A DNA stretch of 64,000 nt. Source: Trichoplusia ni (lineage: Eukaryota > Arthropoda > Insecta > Lepidoptera > Noctuidae). Numbering within the stretch: position 1 is the first letter of the stretch; the number at the start of each line of letters is the position of its first letter. The notes beneath the pieces were generated by a model. It worked only from the letters and a program-made list of their open reading frames with translations. It was not told the DNA's origin and searched no databases. The position numbers and the translations under genes are program-made. The stretch spans positions 2,418,001-2,482,000 of the forward strand of contig NC_039492.1 in the NCBI RefSeq assembly GCF_003590095.1. Reading direction: 5' to 3'. This document shows, in pieces, positions 45,257 through 57,518 of the stretch.

Positions 45257-45535
45257 TTTCTAATATATAAAATTCCCGTGTCACGATGTTAGTTACCGTA
45301 TTCCTCCGAAACGGCTTCACCGATTTTTACCTTTTATATGCTTATGCAGTAGGTCTGAGAATCGACTAACATCTATTTTTCATACCCCTAAGTGTTAAGG
45401 GATGCTCACACTAAACAAACTTATTTTATTTTTCGGAAGAAATTTTTTGTTTTTATTTTTTTTAAAAGTGCCATTAAAAATACATACAACTAGAAATAAT
45501 TTATTAGGCAAAACAACGTTTGCTGGGTCAGCTAG
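45257..45535 (+). repeat. Dispersed repeat, family C (full copy)
   Basis: Starts TCTTTCTAATATATAAAATT, includes CCGTGTCACGATGTTAGTTA, and ends AAACAACGTTTGCTGGGTC then AGCTAG. It shows that the arm of the foldback at 32619 and the fragment at 23388 belong to one family. Confidence 0.75.
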
Positions 45536-45723
45536 TATGTATATAAGGATACATAACAAATAAGGATTTTCGATACATGAATTGTTATTCATGCCATTAC
45601 TTTATTATAGCTAATAAGTATCATATTATTTAATGTCGACTTTTATAACGACTGTCACGTTATCCTCTACTCATAAATAGATCTATTTAATTGATAAATA
45701 ACAATAGAATGGACTGTTTAAAC

Positions 45724-46087
45724 CAGTGGCGTAGCGTGCATCGGCGGGGCCCCGTATAAAAATTGTTTGGGGACCCTTATATGGGGGTTTAGATTTTTCA
45801 CAAAAGAAAAAAAAATATTGTAAAACGAAATATTTATTTATCAGTTAACATAATTTAACAAATTAATAATCATTTTAAAAAATAATCAACCATTTTACAA
45901 ATAAAAATCAAAATTTCAATATTCATTTTCTTTTAAACTTTTGAACGCACGCTTAAAGCGGGAAAAAAAGAAATTGCTTTATAGAATTTTGTCATCTGTA
46001 AAATAAAATAAATTAGGAAGTTTTTATTTTTTTTCCTTACACACTTTGGCCCCCTTATAATTATATACGGCGGTGGCTACGCCCCTG
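45724..46087. mobile_element. Non-autonomous hAT-type element (MITE)
   Basis: A 364-bp element bounded by CAGTGGCGTAGC on the left and GCTACGCCCCTG on the right; the right end complemented is CAGGGGCGTAGC, so 11 of 12 terminal bases match. It is flanked by a perfect 8-bp direct duplication GTTTAAAC (45716-45723 and 46088-46095). CAG-starting ends with an 8-bp duplication are the hAT hallmark. The interior is AT-rich and lacks any transposase frame. Confidence 0.9.
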
Positions 46088-46095
46088 GTTTAAAC

Positions 46096-46562
46096 GTAAC
46101 GATGGCACCTACACACACGTACAAATTTAACGTATGGATCATGAGAAAATGTCGAACTGTGGTAGGTAAGTGTGGTAACTTCCTCTCTTCGTGTCAACGC
46201 AACATGTCTTCCTCTGTAGTTGACTACGTGAGGGGCCAGGCTACCTGCCTCCGAGGACCAGGTCTGCGGACGCTGTGTGGTTGTCTTGCATGTCATATGA
46301 GTGATTCCTGCGGGTTTCAGCCTGAGTAAACACTGTAACACAGTAGGTATTCGCGTTACGATTAAACGTACGTACCCATAATGTACAGTTTCTTAATATT
46401 ATATTTGACATTAGTTTTATTTGAATGTATTATTACAATAGGTAATTATAAAATTTGACCATGTAGGTACTATGTAGCCAGGCTGTAGAGGAAATCTTGT
46501 TGAGGGTCGGCGCAATGAATAAGTCAAGACCTCAAACATCAATTGCATCGTTTGCAAGTTCT
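46096..46562. other. Spacer with unrecognised open frame
   Basis: An open frame at 46102-46329 (Cys-rich, 75 aa) has no known domain and no splice context, and is open on both strands. Not called as a gene. Confidence 0.35.
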
Positions 46563-46836
46563 CCTATAAATTGAGAGTTTGTTTGTTTGTTTGAACGCGC
46601 TAATCTCGGGAACTACTTCTACGTTCAAATTGAAAAATTATGTGTTGAATAGACCATTCATCGAGGAAGGCTATAGGCTATATAACATCGCGATGCGACT
46701 AAAAGGAGCGAAGATACAATGGAAAATGTGGAAAAAACGGGGAAAATTATTCATCTTTAAGGGCTTCCGTTGCGTGCGCTGCGAAAATGGTTCTAGATCT
46801 TCTAACCACGTGGACGAAGTCGCGGGCAAAAGCTAG
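46563..46836 (+). repeat. CTAG-tailed dispersed repeat, family B (copy 4)
   Basis: CCTATAAATTGAGAGTTTGT, GAACGCGCTAATCTCGGG, GAATAGACCATTCATCGAGG, AAAAGGAGCGAAGATACAAT and a GAAGTCGCGGGCAAAAGCTAG end split around 46816-46836. A clean full-length copy. Confidence 0.85.
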
Positions 46837-47869
46837 TCTTGTTATAAATGTGAAGACATCATGCTGTGGTGTTGAGTTTGTTGCACCGATTCTTCTTAAC
46901 AGGTAAAGCACTTAGGAACTGCTGACGGGTGGCGAAACTCGGTGCTCTACAGTATCGAGTTTGACAGCCAAAATCTGTTACTTAAGTACTAGCCTAATTA
47001 TGTTCTTGTATGACCAGGAACTGGTGGGTCCGTACGACCTGTTGCAACATGTTCCTGACTATCAGACACTTTATTATCTTCTGTCGTAGTAGAAGTAGTT
47101 TCTAGGTATATTACATGATTAGTTTGGTACGTTGTTGTTGCGTGTAATAAGTAATTCAGCAAACGTTGCAAATATTTCGAGATAATAATTTTATTTTTCA
47201 AGTATGTACTTATTCTAGAAGTTGATAATCGTTAGCAACAAATTACAGAATAATATTTTAAAGCCAAAGTTCATAAACACGATGACAGCATTCGCTTAGA
47301 GGACGAAACTCATATAACTCATAGTGGTTTCTTAGGTTTACGCGAATGTTAGACATTGAAATGAAACTACTTTTACGGATTTTATCGCGGTTTAATTTTA
47401 GATTTTAGTTACTCACTCGCAGATCACTCATTAAGTGCTCCAGAAATGCAAATGATATTATTATTGCTGATTTTTTTTGTATTTTTATGGCAATACAAAA
47501 TTGGAAATTTAGTAGTACGTGTGCCTGCCATAACTTACAAATCATAGTCTTTCTTATAAGTGTGTGGGCCTGTGCCTGTGAGAAACGAGTCTCGCGCGCA
47601 TTTCTTATTTCAGATAAGTTTTCATGTTATTTCAGTTCTTGGCGCCTGCCAGCTGAAATCCTATTGTAACACATGTTTCTTTTCGTTACCAACTTGTGTT
47701 ACCACTTTAAACCCACTTTTCGAGTCAATACTTAAAGGAAACCTTGTCCAGAGCGGAATAAACTTTGAACTCTTATTCTACAATTATCTCTCAACTTTCA
47801 ATTTCTTCCGAATGCAATCCTTATTTTATAAAACATCCGACCTTAGAATAAGTACTTCTCGATCGCACA

Positions 47870-47950
47870 CCTTATTTCCACCCGTAGGGATCGAACCCGC
47901 TCACAGTGGCCAGTAGTGTGGTGACTTGGACTCTTGTCCACGTGTCGGTT
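47870..47950 (-). mobile_element. tRNA-derived SINE fragment
   Basis: The reverse complement contains GCGGGTTCGATCCCTACGGG, a perfect B box (GGTTCGATCCC). The surrounding ACTTGGACTC..CCACGTGTCGGTTGC is the A-box side. Short and truncated. Confidence 0.65.
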
Positions 47951-50900
47951 GCAACATTACGCGATAGTAACGTAGCTTCCGACTGTTACCTATCAGAAGT
48001 TGTTTAACTGTCGCGTGTCATGCTTAACGTGACACTAGTATATTTAGGGAGATGCAATCATACTTTTGCACCACATTACATCATCCTCGACGACTTTAAT
48101 ATTTTTGTGAAAATCATGTTAAATAAACGATTACGCAGGAAAGTTACCGAAAAGTCGTCAGAGTGTGTGACATGACGACCACGACACTGATAGTTTGATC
48201 TGATATGAGAATTATCCATATTTTAATAATATTTAGTTATTACCTATTGTAGACATTCAGCAATAGTTTAACTATTATCTCATCTTTATTGATGACATTG
48301 TCCCTACAATGCTTACATAATCTGTAATCTCGAGCCCCGCGCACGTGCACCTGCTTCGCGCGCTGCTCCCACAATGTCACAGCGAGACAACATCTCGCAA
48401 CTTGCATGCATTATGAAACATAAAGTGGTAAACAAATGTGGTTTTTTGTATATTTGTACTATATGATAAAGGATGGCATAACTAAATCACTGCTATATAT
48501 TGTGTTGTCTTGCATTCGTTTTAGAGGTGTTTTTTTTTTAAAATGAGACAGACCATGTTTTTTTTTTGTTTTAGGCGAAACGACAAACCAAGATGGGTTT
48601 CTACCTAAAGAGATGTACATATGTAAATGCACATTTCAAGTGATGTTTTGCGGTGGTTTTTCTACATATTTCTTAACTCATTAGTAAGAATAAGGTATAG
48701 AAACACAAAATGATCATATTTTATTTCTCATAACGTTTCTCATACTTTAATTGTCCTTAGCGTTTCGAGTTTTTTCCCGTAGTGTTTCAATGAAGCAATT
48801 TCAATGAAGGTCACCTCTTATGTGCGTATTTAACAATTTTGTACAAGAATAATACATTATTCGGAAAATAAATGTTGGTCCTCAGATGAAAATTTTTAAT
48901 CGTGAATTTATTAAAGATTGTTTTTTTTTTGCAAATGACGCGACATCATTGTTAAGATCAATAAAGGTCAGATGACTTTTTGAACGCATATTTAATTTTA
49001 AGAATTGTCTAGCTACTGGTTTCCTTCAAGAATGTAGCTCATTCCTCTGTGTTGCACTATTGGAGATAGTTGTGTCTATTATTAAGCCAGATGTAATTGT
49101 GACTAATTCAATAAAAAAACAAATAAACTGTGGTAAATTGGTCATAGGATCCATTTCATTCAATTCACGCATCATCTTATTTGTGAATACGAGCTTACCG
49201 TTGCATATTAAAGACATCTTAAAGTATTACCGGCACACTGGCACAGTCGGCGAGGCGGCGCGCGGCGTGCTGCGCGTGTGATGCGCGCCACGCTCTACCG
49301 AGCATTCGGTCTTACTTACCCAATGCCCTGCGCATTGCACAACTCTGCTTCTGTTTCATACTACATACTAGATAATTACTCAATTGACACCGATGCTTAT
49401 TATTTTCGCGGGGTCATATACATGTATTGTCAATGACCCCGTGACGGAGGCACCGGAGAATCTAGTTGCGAGGAAAGATAGAAGTAGAGTGAGGACTTTT
49501 GTCTTCAATTGGAATAATATTCCTTGAAGAGATAGTGCTAGAAGTTCCTCGGAGCCGAGTCACCGTCCTGTCCCGGGCCTGCGTCGAGCCGCTCTCGATA
49601 TCCCTTTCCAAATAGTTATCGCAGCAACTGTTATCTATTGTGCGTCGGCTTTACTAAGTTTATCACAGCATTTGTACTTTGTATCGTGATAACTTCTCGA
49701 TGGTAATTATGACATGTTGTGACACGTCAGAACAAAATAAATAGTAATAAAGAATCTAAGTTCGTATACGTGTTCAGCCCACTAATAGTGGGCGAGCTCT
49801 TGGCATTTATTTACGAGGCACTATACTTACTAAGCAGTTTCTGCAGTGTCATGGTGATTACCGACTCTCGACTCCGTGGTCATAATTAACCGTTTTAGGG
49901 TGATATAAATAATATATTTGAATTGTTGTTTTATAACAAACAACTACCAAATACAGCCAAAGATATACGTTTTGTCTTAAAAAGGTTCACAAATTTCCAT
50001 AAACACCCCACATGTGATATAAATGTACTTTGGTTCGCGTAAGTTCTGCCTATGTGCATGGAAATTCTCAGATTTCGTTTTTTATTGTCTTCTGAGACAT
50101 TAACTTGTGATTGATGTGATTTTAATGTAGAACAAGCTGCGACAACTACGCTATACTTGACGCTCGGCCTGTGCATTAATAAGATATACAAATGTACGAG
50201 TACTGGCTGACAAGTGAATCAACCTCGCAAACAGAGGCCTCGGAGAGCTCCGAGCTCTGCGCAGGCGCCGCGAAGCTAAGGTCATGGTTTGTTTTTAGTA
50301 ATTTTTTCTGCTATACCTAATATTTTTCCCTACAAAATAGTATCGCGTTTTGAGTACGATATTATTAACAAAAATTATAATCAGTATGTATCATTATGTA
50401 ACTTTGATAACTAACACTCTTGAAGGCTATACTTATCTATACTTTATTGACGCGTTGAATTTCTAGAACGTTCGAGGTAAATAAATAATTAAACCGGATT
50501 AACTTGTAATGAGCCAGCACATTAGTCACGGCAGCTACCTGGCGGGTGATTACAACGAGGTACACTGGGGCATGCGGCCCGGCCCGGCCTGGCCAGGCCC
50601 GGCGCAGCGGCGCACGTGTCAGCGACCTGCGCGCCGCACTCAGAATGGCATACGTCACACACACTCACCCCCCTCACCACTCTGGTGACCTCCACGTAAC
50701 TGCTTGACATCTCTCGATAGTGAACATACAAGATATAAGGTTATTCTTTATTTTGTTTCATCGTATGGTATTGTTTTCTATCGGATTGTAAACAAGGCGA
50801 AGCGCGATTGTTTTGATCTCACACGACACGCGTAAAAATATTATTAGTTTTGAGTCAGTTTACCTTCGTTCCATTGTTATCTTTGTATATCTATCTACAG

Positions 50901-53900
50901 GTAATCGTATATGAAATCATAGTGTAATCGCGATATATATAGACACTTACTTAATGTGTTTATCAGTAAACCACCGATAAACCGTGTATCTAAATTATTT
51001 AATAAAGAATCCGGGAATTGTCGAGATTTATAACATTCATAACCACAGCAATATGATTTATGATAAAGATGTGTATGTTCGGTACCTCTTCATTTCACGC
51101 ATGAACGACTGACATGATTTAAATAATATTTGGCATGGGGATAGCTAGGGTACATAGGGTACTAATATCCTACTGCGTCAAATGCTATTGCAGCTGTAAC
51201 CGACCTCGAGGCGGGCGAGACCTCTAGCAACAGCTAGTTATATTAAAAATGCGGAAACCTCAGTTTGCACGTACCATTACAAGGCTCTGGCACAGGTAAA
51301 CTGCTAAACCAATTTTGTAAACAACAATGTTTTTTCTTTTATTATTTTTCAAGAAAGGACATGTTCTTGGACTAGTTCTTGCCGCATTAACCTGTTAAGT
51401 ATTGACTTGTAATCTGCCTCGCGACCCATTGCGTCTGTGGGGGACTCTCAACATGTAATATAATTTTTTTCCTGTTTATTTCTTTAAGTGTTTTTGTATT
51501 TCTTTATTAGGCAACACGTAACGCTTATTAAGACAGGTTGTCAGACTGTCTAGCTATTGAATACACGTATCGATTGTCAAAATTTTTTTAACAAACATTG
51601 TTTTAAATAATTATATTGGGACAATCTTTGGGTATCCGCGGTTGATCGTCAGCGAGGTAATCCTCTTGGACTTATGATCTTCAGATTAATAATTAGACAA
51701 TTAAAATTGATGATGGGACCCTTCTAGGCGAAGTAGTTTTACATGTTTTTTAATTAATTTTAATCTCTTGTTCATAAGCTATGTCATGTTAAATTTTCTG
51801 ATATCAAGTTACCAACAGAGAACTGACAGTTTCTTATTTTATTACTATAGCTCTATCAAATTTGTTGATGTACCTTCATTCCCACCCTGAAATTCCAAAA
51901 ATTAAAAGGAACTAAATTTTACGAATATTCCGCTCTGAAGACTTTTCCAGTAGACTGTTTCGGTAACAAACTGCTATATTTCCTTTGTGCTTCTCACTTA
52001 TGGAAGCATCCTATTCTTTTGGAGAGAATAAATGAAATTGTATATCTTACTCCCTTATTAGCTCCTTGGGTTTTGAATGTGATCAAAGATGATTGGGCTT
52101 GGGTCTAAGCCACACTACCCATAAAGATGGAATGGCCGGCATCCGCCTATTTTCTAGCATCAGTGATAACTGATGCCATTAGCATCCTGCTTATATAACC
52201 TAGGTCCACACAGTACTGATAAATTGCAGAGGAAGATACTAGTTATAGTAAGGTTTAATTTAAAAGTGCCGTGGTTCGCAGAGGCTGTGATAAAAACGTT
52301 TTTAAAGAGCTCCACCACTTTTCTTTTATTTAGCGCATCTACGCCTATAACTGGGCGCCTTCTAAGGTAGTCTGAGCAAAGTGTTATTGTTACTCAACTG
52401 CGTCCGAGTGTCGGTCCATGTAACCGAGAGAGGAGTCAGGGCTGCAGCCAGAGCCCCGGCTATATTCACATCTAAGATATTAATGTGCAAGTATTACGTT
52501 ATTATATAAAGTAATGATGCAAACAAAATAAGCCAACATGAAAAACAGACCGTGAACTAAATTCCAGTAAATTGCGACAGAAAATGTTTTAGTTCGCATC
52601 CGAACAGGTTCCTACATAAATCACGGTCGAGTTTCACGCGAAATCGACTTCGCCAACATCACATACATTACTGTTTATGATTTGAGGATGTCGGGAAACG
52701 TTTTATTTTACTAGCAATGTAAAGCATTCGCTCTAGTTCACTCAGCTTCGGGATGATGTAAATCTACAATAAGGTTTATGGGAAAATGATCTTTGGTAGA
52801 AGGTAAAATTAAGTTTAGTTTTGGTTGATTGTTATATACTGAAAGGTTTTGTAGAATTTAGTAGTTTCATAGTAGAATAGGCTTCCGCGGAGGCTGCGCT
52901 AGACATTACATCATCAATCTTCAGGGACTTGGGGCTGAAAGCACTTTTTTCTCGTATTTCTGAGCATTGACATTTATTCTCTTTCGAGCGGAACATTGCG
53001 ATGGTCGGTAATATTTCATCGTGTTTATATTGCTCAGCACTCGCAGGTGTTGTGTCACTCTTACGCTCTTATGTACTCAGTTGCGGTTTCCTAGTGGTGC
53101 AATGACCGGATTTGCACGCAGAAGGTGTTGTTTTAATAACGACTACATTATGTAGCCAAAAATTGTGTCACAGAACTCACAGAAAAAGTTGGTTCTGAAA
53201 CCAGTCGGCAGTCCGGTTATGCAAGAGCATGTCTGTCAATAAGTATATCTGTTGCACTGATCGGTTCTTTTATACATTATTTAACCTTCACGACCACATC
53301 ACACCATGTAGGAAATTATCTAAAGGATAATTTACATGACTACAGTTGTGTACCAGTAAAGTAATGTATGTGACGTAAATGATGATGCGTGTAATGTCGA
53401 CGTACGGCGGGAGTTATTTGTGAATCCGATTGCTATCAGTATTTAGGAGCAGATCAACCATCCACTGGTCCGCCGCCGTCGCAACACCTGTGACTGGGGT
53501 AGAGATCTAAAGTGCACGGGATTTTCCCTTCATTGCGCTTCATACCTCTGAAGAGTTAAGTTCGTTCCTCGTTCTCCCGTTTTATTTCATCACCCTTCTT
53601 CTTGTTCTCTACCCATTTCTTTTTATAACTCATTTGCGACGAAATCTTCCGTATTCTTAAATGATACAATGGTTTACTCACGCGTACCTATCGGTATTAC
53701 CCAACTAGTTTCAGGCGAAACCGGAGTCCTTAATCATCATCACAACATTCTCTAGTATACAATTACAGTTTCATACAAATAAATGTTTATTTTTAGTATT
53801 TCTTGTTATAGCCGTAACAAAAACATGTAACCTGTAAAAATTCCAAGTGCCTGACTATCACGGTATGTGTACAGCCCGGTGACAAACGGATGGACGGACA

Positions 53901-54099
53901 GACGATACAAAATCCCGATAATAATGACGATTTATATGTGTGATGTAATGCATAAAAAGTCGCTTGTGAAAGTATCTGAATCAAATCGCGGTACTATCTA
54001 ATCGAATCTCGGGCGACAATCCCAGGTCGCGGCTCGTCGGACATCAGTTTTAATTAACACGTTACTGACGTTACTTATAATAATGACCGTTAATCCGAC
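47951..54099. other. Gene desert
   Basis: No protein signature in any frame. A CTAG-tailed scrap ends at about 51238 (GGCGGGCGAGACCTCTAGCAACAGCTAG region). GC-rich patches occur at 49235-49300 and 50545-50640 (CGGCCCGGCCTGGCCAGGCC). A small inverted repeat (GCATCAGT..ACTGATGC) lies at 52157-52176. May hold distal regulatory DNA or non-coding transcripts. Confidence 0.35.
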
Positions 54100-54245
54100 A
54101 AAGTCACAATACGCCGGTGCGGGTGTAGGTGGCGCTAGATGTACGTGAGTGATGACGCGGTCAGAGGGCGCGCCCGCTGCCACGCGGCCGCCGCGCACAG
54201 TAGACCCACTCCGCCGCGCGGGGGCGCTGCATAGCGAGCCTCAAC
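54100..54245. other. Isolated CpG-rich island
   Basis: GC-rich block in AT-rich desert, with GGTGGCGCTAG, GGGCGCGCCC (contains an AscI-type palindrome), GCCACGCGGCCGCCGCGC and GGGGGCGCTGC. No coding signal. Possible promoter or insulator. Confidence 0.35.
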
Positions 54246-57200
54246 TATAAGTGCACAAATAGCATAGATTTAATCACGTATACTTAATTTCAACTTATGC
54301 TGTTAGTCCAAAATATGAGTTATTTGAAGATTTATTAGTGGTCGTTCTGCAGTGAATCTATCTTGTGGCACAGGCTAATTATAATAATTATAAAAGATTA
54401 CCCGGTGGGGCCGGAACATTTGTCACGATTCTAATTAACAATGAGATTAATAATTTCGTTAGGCTGTGAAAGATTTCCTACGGCCCCAGGGTCCTTACAT
54501 TTATTACTTAAATCTGAACTGAAACAAAATAATAATATTTAGGAGCATTAATTTCAATCAGTATCTACTTTTGTTTCGTCGTGTATTTATAGTAATCCAT
54601 CCATCACTGATGTCCGCATCAACTGCACGTTTATCGTTATTTGTGTTCTAGACCGTATCGCAGATGAGACTTAGACCCAGACCTAAAGTGTTGATTGGTG
54701 CGTGACTTCTGTCCAAAGATCTGGTAAACACAAATCGCGCTGGCTCTAGTGGCTGACAGTGTAGTTCAAGCTACACGTCATAGATGGCGCTGCGTGACAC
54801 ATCTCTAAGTATACTTATTTTATGACTAGTACATCTGACAAATAATATGCTCCCACAAAGTTAAGTCCCTAATTACTTTCACTTGTAATTAAAAGAACAA
54901 CGGCAAAATATGGCATTTTAAATGACATTTGAAATCAATAGAAAAATTTTGTCTATTGGATTCAAATACTAAGTGAGTATGTAACGTAATTAATAAAAGT
55001 TCCTATTAATGAGTCGTTTATGATCTAAAAACATCTGAGTTATGTCTGCTTCTTCTTTAAATATTTGTGTAACCAAAAAGTACTAACCGTTCATAATTTT
55101 ATGATGTCTGACATAGCCCCAAGTCTTCAGCTTTCCAATTCATAACATAGACCTGATTTTTAGTTAATTTTAAAAAGCTGCAACCTCGTTTGTCAAGTCA
55201 CCACAAAGTGGCTACAAATAAAGTCTTCTGTAATATGGATCCCTGTGTGGCTTAAGGTTCTCGAAAGTCACATACAGCACTTTTTGGTCATCAATTGACA
55301 TTAAAAACATCGTGTTGTAATCAAACGTGTATCAAACGGTTTCTTGAGAATCTGTTCTTTATTATTTTAATGAATATGATCACTACCAGGTTTATCTGCG
55401 AAACTGGCTCTATAATTTTGGTCAGTGCCCAATATTGTTTTAATAAATTACGATAATTTAAAAATGAAATTACTGATTATCATGAACATCGGAATAGGGT
55501 ATTATGACATCGTTAAGAAGTAAGAAATATAAGTGCACTAAAATTTGGATAATAGGTGTGGTATTCATTTTGTGTTTCAGGATACGGGTGTTGATAGCAA
55601 ACGGGTGATTTTTGGTACAATCTCAATGGTGTGATGTAACCAAATAAGGCGAGTGTCCTGCGGAATAAGATTTGAGGAAATTTTCAGAAGTCTGTAAATG
55701 AAATAGACCCTTACTTAAATATTAAATATTTTATTTGAAAACAAACTTATTCTGTTTATGTATACATATAGTTTTATGTTTTACATACATATAGTCTCCA
55801 TATTATACAATCGTAGTGTCCTTTCTCTACTTAGATCAATTTTATTGTAAAACTTTGTATCTATTTTGTATGTACAATTTATTCTATACAAAAACATTTT
55901 ATTCTGAATGTTCGTAATTTACAATTAGCTATACGTTACAGTAGGTACTTAACATAAAACGTTTGAAAAACGTCAGAACAGTTTATAATATGTTACTTTA
56001 GTGTATTTATAGTTAGCCGGCGGCGAAGCAGCACTCGCGGTCCACGCGCTCGCGTTACTGTGGCAGCGTGCCTAAGTAAATAATAGAGACGTTTTGTGAA
56101 CAAGATGAAGACACTAATAATTACGACATCACAATTGGTTCACCATGGCTTTTAATGGATTCCTATTGAGACCTAAACAAACTGGCCGGCACAGTCTTAC
56201 GAATTATTATAAAATAGCCTCATAAAAGTTTAACGCGATTAAAAGTGGTTTATATAATGTAATATATTTGGATATTGGCTACCAGTGACTGTTGAGCGCA
56301 GGACGCGCGAGCTGCCTCACGTCGACGAGTACGTCTAGTGTTAGATAGTATCGAATTATTCCTATATAGTACACGAGACTGTGGATGTGTTCGCTGCACA
56401 CCGCATCGTGTGCGTCGGCTGACAGCCAACGTTACGTGAATTACTTAAACATACGTATTATTACTACTTAAAACAGAACTATCAATAAGTGTGGGAGCCG
56501 TTACCCTTCAGTTAGCAATACGCTGTAACTGTGCTGGTAAACCAGCAGTTGTGTGGCAAAAACTGTATAGTTTGAAATACTCTGGTAAGCCAGCACAACT
56601 AAATTGCGTTATGGTGACCGTGTATTGAAAAGTTGTATTGAAAGTTTTCATGTAAATGTTTTGAACTCAGTTGTGAAATATTTGACAGCGTCTCATCGTA
56701 TCTTAACGTATCTGACCAAGGATCCCACACTTATAAACAGTTTTGCAAATAAAGACGATGCTTTCCTTTAAACAGCGAAATTATATTTTATAATTTAATA
56801 TTTGCATAAAGTTTAAAATAATTAGTAAAGTAAACTCATTGTTAAAGTAATATTTTAAGATATAGCGAAATATATGGATCTCAAATCTCATATATTATAT
56901 TCGTTATATTTTATTTTTTACTAATAAATTAAGAATTAATTGATTGTTGGGACACATGATATCCAACAAGTTACATGATTCAAATGTATTCGTATCGACG
57001 ATCTTCATCCACCGGCAGCAGGCCCGCGCCGCGCCGCGCCCGCAGCACGCCCGCGCTGCGCCGCGCCGCGCAGTACAGCACAGCTTCAATTTTACTAGAC
57101 GACGCTTATATACGACAGTACTTCCACTTACGACCAATAAAACACCATATATATCTTTACATTATTAAAACAATAAATATATTTACATTGTTTTGTAGCA

Positions 57201-57518
57201 ACAAACGCTATAATATAATTTGAAGAGTTCAATTCATTAAAATTTGTCACGCTCGCGGGGGTACTCTAGTAATTGTATTATCTCGAGCTTGGTATCGACA
57301 GTGAGTGAACTTGAATCACAGAGTTTCGACGCTACGAATTCTTTGCTTCTCATAAAAATCTTAACGACAATTACTTAAACATTTTGTTATTGACTTAACT
57401 ATTCGAAAACTAAGTTTCCGCGTTAAAATAATGATTGTGCGAGTGAGTCGCGTTCGCTTGTGCGTCATGAGAGTCAGGTGTGTCCGGGCACTCGCGGCGC
57501 GCACTACTCGGCCGGCGA
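54246..57518. other. Gene desert and dpr6 3' UTR
   Basis: AT-rich. The end nearest 57518 must be 3' UTR of the dpr6-like gene; TTTATT at about 56910-56915 (AATAAA on the minus strand) is a possible signal. A CGCGCC-rich patch lies at 57012-57078. Repeated GCTGGTAAACCAGCA-type words are at about 56534 and 56584. Confidence 0.35.

Noticed and set aside
40020..48390. Two CG-rich patches sharing CTCGAGC and GCTCCCACA words (40051 and 48333)
   Set aside because: Similarity is limited to short words and not collinear; could be chance, so not promoted to a repeat family.
49060..49281. 73-aa plus frame ending in a GC-rich patch
   Set aside because: No recognisable family, no splice partners seen; kept as unassigned.
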